Assembly (NCBI GenBank): GCA_021399445.1
Contig: JAJTUQ010000002.1
Coordinates: forward strand, 496,001 to 560,000
Source of the DNA: Xylogone sp. PMI_703
Taxonomy: Eukaryota; Ascomycota; Leotiomycetes
Reading direction: 5' to 3'
Length of the DNA: 64,000 nucleotides
The notes beneath the pieces are model-generated. The model ran no database searches, was not told the DNA's origin, and was given only the letters and a program-made list of their open reading frames with translations. Shown here in pieces: positions 44,467 to 58,571 of this stretch. A program made the position numbers and the translations under genes. Each line of letters opens with the position of its first letter. Position 1 is the stretch's first letter.

Positions 44467-46138
44467 GCAACTTAGTTCGACTGCAGCATAATCAACTTCC
44501 TATACCACAGATTGGGGATTTACCCTGGCGTTTTTCCTTTCTTATCCTTGGTCTTCAAAATGGAGTAGCAGCTATCATTATGGAGTTACATAATCTCAAG
44601 GCTCTATACCTGGAAGTAGGAGAGTTACGAGATGAGGGCCTATCACCGCAATATGGAGTTGGCTTTTCACAACTGGTCTGGAAATATAATTTAATGAGAG
44701 CCGGGACGAAATCGCAAGAGTTATGAGAAGATGATCCATATCCTTGATTGTTCTTCAATTAAGCTCATAGCTTCAGGGGTCTGACGGTTCTATCACTTTT
44801 CCCTTACTTCCTTTGGAGTATACCTCAATCATCTTCCCTGGAGTTAAAGTTTTCCTGTTTTTCTTACTAGTTTCATATTCCATAGCATCTTCCCTGATAC
44901 AGGAGCGTGTGGATTCTGGAATATCCCATGTACAGTCAGAAACAGCAGCAGCAGCAGCAGCAGTGCAGACGGGTCCAGCAAAATCAGCAGAAAGCATTTG
45001 TTTTGGAGGATACTCCTTTTTCTTCAATCATATATATTATATCTTTCGAGGTGAGATGTAGTACATGAACCGAAATGCTCTCATGTGAATGGTATGGAGG
45101 AGTAGTATGGGCTGTATTATTTGAGAATTTTACATATTATATACTTGTGTGTATGTGACTTCTGTGCACATGCATATATGGCTCTAGGTTTGGGTTTGGG
45201 TGGGCAAAACCTGCTTTCGCATTTCAAAACTGAGGCTGAAAGATGTGCATGAGGAATTAATGAAAGCTATGCAAAATGTTTCATGATATGGTTGTGATGT
45301 GATTCTGTCGAAGTGTGAAGAGAATATCATTCGATTTTAATACGTGTATTTACGTTAAAGAGGAAGACTCCTTGTCTTTATTTCGCAAGATAAACTATAT
45401 CTTTTTTACTGTGCTACCTGGCTTCACAAGTCGAGCTGACATTGAATCTGTTGAATAGCGCAGCTTCTACGTATCTTTCAAGTATTATGATATCACAATA
45501 GAAATGTTGAAGTAGTTGGAGATAATGTACAGTTGTGTTAAGGAATGTATGTTTAGCTGCAGACTTATAATATCAAGAGCAGCCTAGTTTGTTATTTATT
45601 TCCCCAATAACATATAGCTGCCATACAGAATACTGTAAGGTCCTGATTTTCCATTGGAAAATCAATGCTGTTTTCATCTTCTCTTTTACTACTACTCTAC
45701 TTGTAGTAAGATCCCGTGAGGAAGACAAGGGGCCTAAATTTCACTACTTGCTTTCAACGGGGCAAGATGATGAATCGGTATCACAATTAAATCCCTAGAA
45801 AATCGAGTACTGAGCATCCATACCGAACACTTACTTGAACATTTCTCAAATGGACGAGGTGTGTGTGTGTGTGCTCAGACTAATTGTTATTTTCTCTTTC
45901 AAGAGTATTGTCTGAAGAATTTAAAACTTTCTGCAAAATCTCAGGACAACGTAGCGAATATGATAAAACGGAAAAGGACATTGAAGATATGAGGAATGTA
46001 AAAACCTCCCACTAATTTCTGGTATCACCTACAAAAGAAGAGGACTACAGAGAAATACAATAAACCAAAAAAGCAAATTCTTCAAAAGGTTGGAGTTCGA
46101 AATTCTTTTTGTCCCTAACAATCCAATGTTCCAAGAGC
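44467..46138. other. intergenic between convergent creB and CaMK genes
   Basis: 1.7 kb, AT-rich. Contains (CAG)7 at 44943-44963 and (GT)7 at 45859-45872. Frames across the CAG run exist on both strands, but have no ATG in good context or family resemblance. No gene called. Confidence 0.5.
44943..44963 (+). repeat. (CAG)7 microsatellite
   Basis: Seven exact CAG units in the creB/CaMK 3' intergenic region. Confidence 0.95.
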
Positions 46139-47770
<1,632 letters not shown>

Positions 47771-49123
47771 GGTGATGAATGAGGGGTAACAAGGAAACTC
47801 AATTGATCAATTTTCTCCTGCTTCTGGAATGTAGTCTCTCTGATGTACGGTAGATCTCACACCGTGCACCCGTGCAGAATGCTTGTCACGCTGGCGGCTT
47901 GTGATGTTTATGGAAATTTGAAGAGGGTATCTGAATCGCGGGGTTGATGTCCGACCCCTTGCCGTAGCTGATATGGCCTAATTCGGACGCACCAAAGTAC
48001 AGAACAAAGGAAAGAAGAATAGTAGAACAAGTGCAGAAAAATAGATGCGCGTGATATATTGTTTAAGAATCGAGAAACCGGAAGCCTGTAGGGTTTGCAG
48101 ACCAGGAGTAAGGCACACAAACCAACGCAGCAGCCAGCGGTATGGAGGAAGGCTTAGCTGTTAATCCGATCTACTTGGTACAGTACGGGCCCGCCGTCAG
48201 CCGCAGCCCAGGAGGGTTTAAGAGGGGCAGGCTGGGAACGAGGCTTGGCGGCAACGGGCAGTGTATGGTGTGGCTGAGCACCCTGAAAACAGGCGTCCAA
48301 GCGCGCGCTCTTGTGCTCTTTGCGAGGCTGTCACCGGCTCTGCTCCATCAAGTCCACTGTCAACCGGCGTCACTGGAACCGATGCACCCAGCCGTCATTA
48401 TTCCTCGCAGCTTAATTGCAGGAGGCACGAATATCACGGCGTCTCGATGATTGTGGAGCTCCATGGCGTTACATCTGTCGCAGCCCTCGGGGATGGCCGT
48501 TGATATATCCTCCGTACTGGATCATGTCTCTCGCTCGCCAGGCTGGAGGTCGTTTGCTCATCATTGTTGGGCAACGACACACAATGGAAGGTACTGGGTA
48601 CTCGTCAGCTCGCGCTTTGCTGGCACGGAAACGTGGTAGCAGCAGGAGCAATAACCATAACTGTACCTCCACGCGGTGGCCAAGTTGAGGGAGTTGATAA
48701 ACTTGATATTGCGGAGACGGTACCTCTCACGCGCCTCTGTAGAGAACTCGTACGCTACCCGTAGGCCCTAGCACTATGACGCCTGACACCCTCGCCTAAG
48801 CTGCACGGCGCTATCGATAAGCTCTCAACCTTTCCTGCCCGCATACGAAGGCTTCACTTTCGTCTGGCCATCTCTCTGCAGCAACATAAAACAGAAGCAT
48901 CCACTTGGAAGAAGTCTTTCTTTTGCTCAAAGGAGATCCCAAGCAATTGATAATACCAGTTCTCATTCATTCCCTGTCGCCTGCGTCTCACGTATAACTA
49001 CCCCTCCTTCCTCCTTCTCTCGCCTTCCAACTCCCTCCAAAACAAACCTACCGTACATTCCTGAGACTCAGCACCCCTCTTCAACCTGACGTTGAGCGCA
49101 AAGTGCAGCAAGGTGGTTCAGAC
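47771..49123. other. divergent promoter region of CaMK and UBE2W-type genes
   Basis: 1.35 kb. GTAC-containing words occur near 47846 and 48181. GC-rich in the middle, CT-rich just before 49124. No gene recognised. Confidence 0.5.
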
Positions 49124-49726
49124 ATGTCGGCACACGGGTTTGCATCTAAACGCCTGGGGAAAGAACTTGCAAAGGTAATACATCTGAGAGAGAAAAATGA
49201 CTTTCTTTGTTGGAACGACTGTGCTGATAGCTCACTACAGATTCACACCAGCCTTCCTCCAGGCATAACGCTCGTCTCAGCCCCTGACTTCCAGGAATGG
49301 TTGTTGGATATCAAGGTCTTAGATGCGAACCCATTATACATGAACCAAACCTACCGTCTCAAATTCAAATTCAGCAGTAGCTATCCTATTGGTACTTATG
49401 CCCCTCGCTTGCTTTTTACTTCTGCAGCTGAGACCGAGAACTGACCCTGGCGCATAGAACCACCCGAAGTAACCTTCGTCAGTACCTCGGATCGTCCTGT
49501 ACCAATGCATCCGCACATCTATTCAAACGGAATCATCTGCCTGGATCTCTTAGGCACCCAAGGCTGGAGTCCCGTACAGAATGTGGAAAGTGTCTGCATG
49601 AGCATACAGAGCATGTTGACTGGGAATAGCAAGAACGAACGACCAGAGGGTGATGAGAGTTTTGTGCTGAACAATAGACGGCGACCACGAGATATCGATT
49701 TCTACTATCACGACAACACGGTTTAA
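49124..49726 (+). CDS. ubiquitin-conjugating enzyme E2, UBE2W / Ubc16 type
   Basis: An E2 that, in the UBE2W group, attaches ubiquitin to the N-terminal amino group of substrates. Exons 49124-49174, 49241-49391 and 49458-49726 give 156 residues, a minimal UBC fold. The active-site Cys is Cys95 in SNGIICLDLLG. Upstream, the usual HPN tripeptide is replaced by HPHIYSNG, as in UBE2W, and the C-terminus ends in a FYYHDNTV block resembling the WYYHDDTC end of that group. The second splice restores YPIEPPEVTF. The ATG at 49124 is the first in frame. It is convergent with COQ6, with only 316 bp between stop codons. E2 identity is sure, and assignment to the W class is likely. Confidence 0.9.
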
Positions 49727-50042
49727 TGACAGAGTCGAAGATGATTATAAAGGATTCTTATTTTATTCTGCCTTGCCCCTGCTTTTACCATGGGGAGAGC
49801 GAATGGGCAGGATTACGAAACGCATATATACCTGTTTTGACGTCTGGAGGAAGTCTCATGAAAGCATTCTTTGCGATGGCGTTTATGGGATATAGGGGAT
49901 CTATGCCCGAATCAATGGCGATGGGGTGTGTGTTTGGGACCGGACATAGAGCTGATGAAAAAGAGAATTCTTGAAGATTGGTATTTTTTAATTCTTTGCA
50001 TGCTCTATACTCTTACAAGTTTTATTTTATCTACACAAATGA
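49727..50042. other. short intergenic between convergent UBE2W-type and COQ6 genes
   Basis: 316 bp; the 3' UTRs probably overlap or abut. Nothing else seen. Confidence 0.5.
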
Positions 50043-51582
50043 TCATAAAAACTTCGCTCCGGGCCCTGCGGCTTGTTCCATAAAGAACTGCTTCATGGGT
50101 CCCATAGCATTAACTGCTCTCAACCCGATGCTTCTCAGTGGGATAAGGGGTCCACTTTCCACAGAATAAAGTTTATGCAACTTGTCGCACACTCCAAGGA
50201 GTACATGATTTGTAGCATACCTCTGAGCATTGTAGGGCTCCAGGGACATTTGCACACCAATATCTTGTCCATGACTCACTGAAGTTTCAATGGTCTGCAC
50301 TAGACTTTCTACATCTCCTTGTCCCTGATTGAGTCCCTGTCCTGCAAGTGGATGAATAGTGTGTGCTGCATCTCCAACAAGAGCAACTCGCTCCCCAATA
50401 TACGAATCGGCATGGCGCATCTTTAATGGAAAAGAGGCTACACTGCCTTCTTGAACATCAACTACCATTTGAGGGATCTTCTGGCTATCGAACTCCGTGT
50501 GTTGTAGCCTCCAAGAGAGCTCGTCATCCTGACCTCCATTTATGGTATGCATATAAGCAAGGTCAACATGTGAAAGCCTAAAAGCCGCATTAACCATGGC
50601 AACAAAATCCTTTGGCGCCAGAGACTTCAATAGCGAAGCGTGAGAGGGAGTGGTAGACCACACCAGTGTAGAGTAGTTTCCAGGTAATGGAAGCATAGCC
50701 ACAGGACCAGTGGGCAAAAACCTTTGATATGCAATCTTGGATTGTTCCCCACCCCATCCTAAGCCCTCCATCTGAAGCGTAGCAACCACACCATGGCGAT
50801 CATAATCCCAACCACGAGATTCTATTTCCGCAAATGCTCTCACGGGACTGTTAGCTCCGTCTGCACCTACCAGTAATCTAGCAGTAAGTTCTCTACCACT
50901 GCTAACCTTCACGACAGGCCAGCCCCTAAGGTCCACTTCTTCAGTCTCTTCTCCAAGTACGATGCTTTCCACCTTGGTTTTATCCAGTATTTCCACACCC
51001 CCCAGCTCGTCAATTCTTTTCACCAATGCAGAAGTCACATTGAGATTCTCACTCATGTACGCAATTGTCTTGCTACCGTTTCCTGGAGCTGTTCCGTTAC
51101 TGGGCCATTGAAACTCAATCCTACTCCCCGTCACGCCATCCCAGACCTGCATCTCTGAGTACGGCTGAACCCGTGAGGCATGGATGTGATTCCAGGTGCC
51201 GATCCGGGCTAGAAAAGACGCAGAAGAAGGAGTGAGAGAGATGCAGCGGTTAGAGTACTGTGTCGATGGGAGGGACCAGGTGCGGAGCGGGGCGAGATCT
51301 TGAGATTCAATGAGAGCAACTCGGAGGTTGGACGTCACTGGGGAGGAACCTGGATTGTAAATGTACGATTAGTCTATACGCGTATATAGCGATTGATTAA
51401 AAAGGAAAGATTAACATACGTAATGCGGCGAGGAGGCTGAGACCTGCCGGTCCTCCTCCTACACAGACGACATCGTAGATGTCTGGTTTGAGAGCTGAGG
51501 TAGCATAGCTTCTTCGGCGTTGAAGCTGCTGGCTACAGTTCCGGCACACATAGCCACCCAGCCGCCTCATTCCCAGAGCCAT
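50043..51582 (-). CDS. COQ6: ubiquinone biosynthesis monooxygenase Coq6
   Basis: A flavin-dependent hydroxylase that introduces the C5 hydroxyl in coenzyme Q synthesis, in the mitochondrial matrix face of the inner membrane. Exons 51420-51582 and 50043-51349, with a 70-bp intron, give 489 residues. The N-terminus is Arg-rich and lacks acids (MALGMRRLGGYVCRN...), as expected for a mitochondrial presequence. FAD-binding motifs are VVCVGGGPAGLS (38-49), the DG motif LLVGADGANSPVR and the GD motif LVGDAAHTIHPLAGQG. The tail contains QFFMEQAAG. The ATG at 51582 is used; a 3-residue longer frame begins only with TTG. Family and length agree with fungal Coq6. Confidence 0.95.
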
Positions 51583-52203
51583 TGAGCCCAAGGTTGAGGT
51601 AGGGGAGAGAAGATTATAGTTTTAGAGTAGTGGCGTGAATGATGTTCTAGGAGCTCTAGTAAAATAAGCTAAGATAACTATACGATAAGCGCGATGGCTA
51701 TATGGGATTTCCCCTTGCTGCTAAGCCCTTAATACAATAGCACAGGACAAACTTATTTTTTGAGGATTAACATTCATGCAGGCAATAAATTTATTCAATG
51801 CGTTTTATATATTTACAATCTGAATCTAAGAGCATCTGACTTGTGTGTTTCGGACCAGATGCATCTTTAGGTAAGGTAAGTACGTAAAAACGCAGGAGAA
51901 ACACGCAAAATTCAAATACAAACGAGGTAAACTTGGTCAACTGATCAACCAATAAAATCTCGCCCCTAGGAAGCATAGAACGTGAGTTTGGTTTGGTTCA
52001 TGGTCGTGTGTTGGAAGTCGTCACCCAATGTCAAACTTCTCTATGAGAATGCCAACCGACTCCATATCCTTTGTGATGTATGAATAATGATCTGGACTGC
52101 TTAGGTCTCATGCTAAAGTGATGTAAATAAACCTTAACGTGTGAAGATGGAGACCTAACTTGCTAATGTGTTCGGCCTTCTTCGTAATGGGAAAATGGGT
52201 GGC
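51583..52203. other. intergenic between COQ6 and TOP1
   Basis: 621 bp; COQ6 promoter and TOP1 3' end, both genes on the - strand. AT-rich, no gene. Confidence 0.5.
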
Positions 52204-55200
52204 TCAGAATTCCCAGTCGTCATCATCTCCAACCGACTCAATGGCCCAGGTAAACTTCTCCCGGAGAGTTTTCGAGAAGAATTTCTCGATAGGGACATTG
52301 AACTTCTTGGAGAAAACAACGGTGAGACGAGGGTCAATATAATTCTATGATTTGTTAGCAAGAAATAATGCGATATCTGATTCTGTACTTACGATCTTAC
52401 TGGTACCAAGAGCAACTTCCTTGTTGCCCTCTCGATCTTCTGCTTGGAGAGTCATGACCTTAATCCGTTCATCTATCTTCGCAAGAGCAGCCTCAAACTT
52501 CTCGACGCTTGGAGATTTGCCCTCTGCCTCGATCTTCTTCGTCTTGTTCTCTTTCTTAAACTTCGCTTCCAGTTCATTAGCAGCCTCGAGCCTCTCATTA
52601 AGCTCTTTTGTTTTCATCTCTTTTTGTCCGTCAGCAGCAAGTTTCTCGTTGTCCTTCTGGAATTTCTTTTCGATCTTTGTGCGTAGTTCTTGAACAAGAA
52701 ATGCTTGATGTTCGAGGATCCAGGCTTCATCAAGATCGGGATCTAATTCGAACCACTCGGCCCCCTTCTTCTTCTTCTGCTTAGGATCGATATCTAGAAT
52801 CATTTGTTTAGTTCGCCACTTCTGATACTTTAACCCTTTGATCTGTTTTCGACTTAGCATGCACCCAAATACATATGTTTATATTAGGATAACCCACCCT
52901 GTCTCCAATCTTCTCCATCTGAGCTTCATGACCTGCCCCAACTGTCCGCTTGTGGTTACAAAGAATAGCGACCTTACGATTGCAGTCGTTATAGAGCTTG
53001 ATTTTCTCTGGAATTGTCAGATCCGTAACTTTCAATTCTCTGAGTAAGGTTGACATTGTGTAGGACGCGTTATAGGTACGGAACACTTTGGCCGTGAGTC
53101 CAGGCATATAACTGGTAAGGTGCTTGTTGAGTTGTGCAGTCTATTGCCGTTAGTCAAGAATTAGGGCGGATATGAACGCATACGTACATTAAGGCGATCA
53201 AAGATATCATCACCCTCCCGCTTCGGAGGCTTCTTGAAGATTTTCAAGTTCTTGAAGACCAATGGATCAACAGTGACCTCATCATAGAAGCGAATACTAT
53301 CCTTTCCAAGGAAGTCGAAGACTACAGTATTCGGTGGTTTGAGAGTAACGTGCTCGTATTTGAGTGAGCAACATCCAACAGTTTCAGCTTCATTCTCAGT
53401 ATCTTTCTCGTTGCCGGCTCTGAGAGCAAACTTATCGATCAAGTAGACAGCAGTAGCACGTTGACGATCGGCCATAAGCTGCGCACCAAGGTCCTTAGTA
53501 TAGTCCTTCCGTATTCGATCAATATGTTTCTTCAGCTCCCTTGCTTTTTCGAACTTCTTGTAGTCGCTCTGGCCCTTGATACTACTCTTTGCTGCAAGCA
53601 TAACGTATTTATATGCCCCATTGATGTTCTCTTGCCACATAGCAAGCCAAGTCGCCTTGTTATCGTGTTGAATAGCTTTCCATTTGTGCCCTTCAGGCGG
53701 TGTTGGTACCTTAGCTTCCTTACCAATGTTGATTGTGATTTGTTCCGGCATAACTCGTCTTTTGACCTTTCCAGTTTTTGGATGTTCACCTCTACCACGG
53801 AAAAGCCCAGGAGGTTCAACGCGGAAATTACCGACTTGTTCTTTACGACCATCCCAGAGACAAGTGGTATAAGGAGCCTCCATGGCATCCTTGGCCGCCT
53901 TTTCTGCTTTCTTTTCAGCCGCAGACTTCGCTTTCTTTGCTTGGTTCTTCCCATCGTAGTATTCGAAAATCTTTTTGAAATCCAACTTGGAGAATTCCTT
54001 AATAGAGACCTTATTTCCTTGAGGGTCTCTGGCACCACCTGTTTTCTTAACTTCCTCAGTGAAATCCGCAAAGAAATTCTTCTGGAAAGTCGGGTTCTCA
54101 ACGTTGTGGGTAGAGTTTAACATGGCCCCAAAGAAGCCTGCAATCTCCTCTGCTTCCACAGATAAAGTAAGTGGGATGCCATCATAGTAGAGCTTCACGT
54201 TACTTGGTAACGGCTCATAAGGAGGTGGAAATATAACGCCATTGTGCTCGAGAGTATCCCACTTGATACTATCGTCTTCTTTCTTAGGAGCATCCCACCA
54301 TCGATAAACTTCGTCAGCCTCTTCGCTAGCTTCCTTTGATTCTTCTTTGGCTCTTGCTTTTTTAGTTGAAGTAGCAGGTTCGGACTTGACCTTTCCATTG
54401 GCCTGTTTTTTCGCAGCCTTTTTGGTTAGGGGAACATCGGAGTCAGATTCGTCCTTTATTTCAGTTGATTTCCTCTTGCTTTTCGGTTTTATATCCTCTT
54501 CACTATCGCTCTCCTCCTTCTTGATTGCCTTTTTAGGTGTTGGTTTTTTAGCCTTAGCTTCTTTGGCCCGTATAGCTTTCGCTTCCTTCTCTGCCTTCTT
54601 TTCTATGCCGGCCTTCTGCTTCGCTAGTTTCGCAGTAAGTGGTTCATCGTCATCATTCGATTCTTCCCCAATTGCGGCTGCAGTCGCTTTTGGAGGTAAC
54701 TTGACGGAGTTCTTGCGCTTCTTAGCGAGTGGCAGGTCATCGTCCGATTCGGATTCCACAGCTTTCTTTGAAGTCTTCTGTCGTTTGGCCTAACTTGTCG
54801 TCAGCACAATCGGCGGAAAGGGGATTATAAGGGATATTCAGCTGCCACCAGAGTAGTATGAGCCGAAACACACTTACAATAGGCACAAAATCATCACTGT
54901 CAGCATCGCTTTCATCAACAGTATAGTTGATGGTTTTAGAGATGCTGCTACGTGACTTCCGTTTTGCTGCCCCGTTCATACCAGATTCATCAACATCCAT
55001 TGCATCCTCAAGAACCGGTCCGTTACGAATTGAAACACCCGCAGGTGCGTAGCCGTTCTTCCCTCCGTTCTCCATAACCTCATCAGTGCTTTGTGAGATG
55101 CGAGATGTGGAGACTGGACATGAATGAGCAGTTAGCCAAAGCGCTAGTAATGATATTTTTATAATGCCAATGCCAAAACACCGAAGTAAAGGTGAAGAGG

Positions 55201-55334
55201 GTATCCCAGGAAGGCTCTGTCTTATAGCGCGAAAACAGATTGGAGGACGGCCGAAGAAGAGCAGATCAACACGTACCACGTCCATTTGTGCTCGCCAATG
55301 GCATATCATCATCAGATGAGTAGTCGGAAGACAT
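52204..55334 (-). CDS. TOP1: DNA topoisomerase I (type IB)
   Basis: A nuclear type IB topoisomerase relaxing supercoils during transcription and replication. Six exons: 55277-55334, 54878-55113, 53188-54789, 52898-53140, 52393-52842 and 52204-52344, giving 909 residues. The first 300 residues are disordered and highly charged, with repeated [16 protein letters not shown] blocks serving as nuclear signals. The core begins near [20 protein letters not shown]; catalytic-core motifs include [16 protein letters not shown] and [12 protein letters not shown] coiled linker follows (about 740-830). The last exon holds the active site: Tyr865 in [12 protein letters not shown], the end being GDDDWEF. 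For the fifth exon the acceptor at 52843 is chosen, since it restores [11 protein letters not shown]. It is divergent with ATP3. Confidence 0.96.
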
Positions 55335-55792
55335 TCTGGATGCGCTCGTCACTCGATAAGGAGGTAAACGTCGAAGATTTGCCACTGAAGTTGAGATTGA
55401 CTTGGCAATCGGCGCTGAGTATGCACGCGACAAGGTTGTACAGATAGGTAGCAGCTGCCACTGAACGCGTTCTAGTATTGGTGTTGATGGAAAGAGATAC
55501 TGTACAAGGGGTCTACCTCGAGAAGAATAGAGAAGAAAGGAAAAGACTGAGTTTGTATGCATACATTATAAACTTCGAACTTGGGAAACAGCACTTATTA
55601 CGGCCAGCCGACAGCTGGCCCGCGATTGGCCAAGCCATATGACTAAGCAGTAGTGAAGCTGTTTTTGACGTCCTATCGAACCCGACGTCCGAGCAACAAT
55701 TCAATCAACGCAATCAATTGACCTCTGCCACAACCGTGATCAATTGGACCTCGGTATTCAGGGGTTCTATATTGCCCTCACGTATTATCACA
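55335..55792. other. shared promoter of TOP1 and ATP3
   Basis: 458 bp between divergent starts; no other gene. Confidence 0.5.
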
Positions 55793-56890
55793 ATGCTTTC
55801 GAGAGCTGCCCGTCCGGCTCTGAAAGCCGGGCTCGTCTCCGCACGGTACGTCTCCTCTCGAAATAATGTTGAATACTGGAAGCATCATCACAGAAAGAGA
55901 GTGAGAAATGGCCTTCGCATCACTAACTGATATATATCAATTGCTAGACCTGTTGCTTCAAATGCCGCAACATTTGCGACCCTTCGAGAGATCGAAGGCA
56001 GACTCAAATCTATTCGCAATATTGAAAAGATTACGAACACTATGAAGATTGTGGCTTCAACCAAGCTCAATCGAGCTCAGCGTGCGATGACCTCTTCCCG
56101 GCAATATGGAGAAACTTCAAATGAGGTTTTTGAGCAGGCTGAAACCAAGCCGATCGAAAGTGAAAAGAAGTCCTTAGTAATTGTGGCCAGCTCCGACAAG
56201 GGCCTCTGCGGTGGTATCCACTCTGGATTGACACGATATGTCCGCAAGCTGCTCCTGAACAAGCCAAATACAGACCTTGTTATCCTCGGCGAGAAGTGCA
56301 AATCTCAGCTCGGAAGGTCCAATGCCAACAACATCGTCCTCAGCTTTGCTGGTGTGGGCAAGGATATTCCAACATTTACGGATGCTCAAATCATTGCCGA
56401 TCAGATTTCCTCTTTAGCTACTGAATACGATGACATTGAAATTGTTTACAACAAATTCCTCAATGCTCAAAGTTACGAGCCGGCCGTTATTCCTGCCTAC
56501 TCTGAAGCTGCTATTCTCAATTCGGGTAGATTTCCCATCAATGATTTCCTGCCGCTTTACTAACTCTACCTCTCCAGCAAACTTCACTGCATTTGAAATC
56601 GATGATGAAGTTCTTGCCAATCTCCGTGAATATGGACTTGCCAACTCGCTTTACTGGGCCCTTGCTGAAGGCCATGCATGTGAGCAATCGGCTCGTCGAA
56701 ATGCCATGGACGTTAGTTCACCATTAGTCTTTAACTCGAAGTTCATATTGCTAACGTATTGTAGAATGCCTCCAAGAATGCCGGAGAGATGATCAATAAA
56801 TACCAGATTCTGTTTAACCGAACGCGTCAAGCCGTCATTACTGGCGAATTGGTGGAAATTATTACTGGTGCGGCGGCTTCAGAGGAATAG
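55793..56890 (+). CDS. ATP3: mitochondrial F1-ATPase gamma subunit
   Basis: The central rotor shaft of the F1 part of ATP synthase. Exons 55793-55845, 55948-56525, 56578-56711 and 56765-56890 give 296 residues. An Arg/Ala-rich presequence ([20 protein letters not shown]) precedes the conserved N-terminal helix [20 protein letters not shown] and [21 protein letters not shown] and the C-terminal helix [20 protein letters not shown] followed by [13 protein letters not shown] are diagnostic. The second donor is GTAGAT at 56526, chosen because it restores [12 protein letters not shown] in frame. Introns are 102, 52 and 53 bp. Complete. Confidence 0.96.
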
Positions 56891-57373
56891 AGGATTTGCG
56901 TATATATGTAGTCTAGTAAAAGAATCCGGATCTTCCTTGATCCAGTAGAATTCTATCCCATTTGTAACACACCTACTTACTGATTCCACCACATCTGTTA
57001 TGCAACAGCAAAGGTAAAGGATGTATAAACTAAAAGATATACATTAAAGGGACCAATATCTTCTGTTCAAATGTTCTTTACTCTGCACTCATTTTCCTAT
57101 TATCGGTGGTCTTACCAATAATAAGCTCAAGCTCTTTATATTATAGAACTTGTATTCACTAAAGGACAATCAAAGTAAGGATAGCAAGAATAGAAACACA
57201 CTGTGGAAGTCGATTTATTCACTTCTTTTCAGTTCCACCTTTCACTACACCTTTCTTCCTGTAATGCCTATTCTCAGCCTTCCCCTTTTCTCTATTTGCG
57301 ATCCTCATGGTATTACAGATCTGATCTGTCTTCTTAACTTCTCAGTCTTACTAGAGGGTTTAGAACGCATACC
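56891..57373. other. intergenic 3' of ATP3
   Basis: 483 bp, AT-rich. A 101-codon frame (57150-57455, + strand) has no recognisable domain. Confidence 0.45.
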
Positions 57374-58328
57374 GTGCAACGATGGCTTCAGATTTCGACG
57401 CCAGAAAACAGTCTTCCCGACCTGCTTAGCAGGCCAAGCGACGATGGGATACTAGGATTTTATAATTTTGATGCCACTTTGAAAGAAGAGGATGCTTCAA
57501 AGGCCGTTGCTGCGGTCACAGTACTTATGTATTTGGCTCGTGGCGGCTTTTATCACCTCTAATGTGCCAATAGCTATCTACCGGCAATGCCCCAACTCAA
57601 AGTAGAACTTGTCCTCCAATTACATGCTTCTCTTCGTCGGACTGGGCTCGGAGGCAAGATACTCTACAAGAGCTTTGTAGCCTTCCTTCGATGGGGGCAT
57701 GACCGTGCAGTACCTGGTTGGGATTTTGAAAAAAATAGATGATGTAGTGAAGACAATCATCCATGACATCGAAATCGCTGATGAGGTTAAAGATATCACC
57801 AACAATCGGACCATATCCAAGTTATCCAGCAAATCACCAGATATGACACCCCTACTTTGGGGGCTTCGGGTGGCGATGAAGGAGATTGTTGAATATTTCA
57901 AAGCGCAAGCAACGGCACTTCGAGAGCAGCACGGTGGAGTTAATAGCCACGCCTCGATCGAGGATCTATATTGTCTCTTGACACCATGCTCTGGTTGTAC
58001 ACCGCTGAAACAAGTCAAATGAGGGAGGATGGGTATGTCTGACTTCTTCAACATCGAAACGATGACAGTAAAGTTGGTCACCGGAGCTCATGAAAAAGCA
58101 CATTTAACACTGGAATATCATAGTTTAGCTAGGCGCGTCAACAAAATAGGTCTTCAAGATGAAGAATTCACGCCTCGAGGAGCAACATTATACACAAGTC
58201 TAGAAGAGTGTCAGAAGACAGGGAACTCTTCATGCATCAGGGAGCTTATCAGTTCAGGATCGGGCCAAAAGCAACCCGACTTGGTTGCATTAACAGAAGA
58301 GAGTATAATGGCAGCAGGTTCGAAATAA
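57374..58328 (+). pseudogene. unidentified broken coding region
   Basis: I do not recognise a family. Three coding-like + strand segments lie end to end: 57374-57562 (containing NSLPDLLSRPSDDGILGFYN), 57587-57740 (MPQLKVELVLQLHASLRRTG) in the same phase but after a stop, and 57699-58328 in another phase. The last is a 210-codon frame broken only by one TGA at 58020-58022; the parts on either side, ending TPLKQVK and starting GRMGMSDFF, look equally coding-like. Introns can remove the first stop (a 53-bp GTACTT...CAATAG candidate) but not cleanly all phase changes. It is therefore most likely a decayed gene, or a fast-evolving gene with introns I cannot place. A 153-codon frame also lies opposite. 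Function unknown. Confidence 0.4.
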
Positions 58329-58571
58329 GCTTTTTAAGTTTCATTTACTATTAAATTCGTTGTAATTAAACCGGCCTATGGTATCTAGTAACCACAAAAG
58401 CTATGAAAACTATATCAGAGTGTTGAACCTCTGTATTTCTAAATCATTGTAACTCCGTGTGCTCAGATGATGAGTTTAGCAATGCAATGTACCATGTCCT
58501 TAACATCTAACATACTCCCACCAGATATTTGCAATGATCCGCATACCTTAACTCCAAGTCCCAGAACTATT

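Noticed and set aside
44773..45061. Frames with poly-Ala encoded by the CAG repeat on both strands
   Set aside because: The + strand frame lacks an ATG start, and neither strand shows a domain or splice signals; they are by-products of the microsatellite.
52844..52855. Alternative acceptor GCTAAG for the fifth TOP1 exon
   Set aside because: It breaks the frame with the GTGGGT donor; the acceptor ending at 52843 gives [11 protein letters not shown] as in other topoisomerases.
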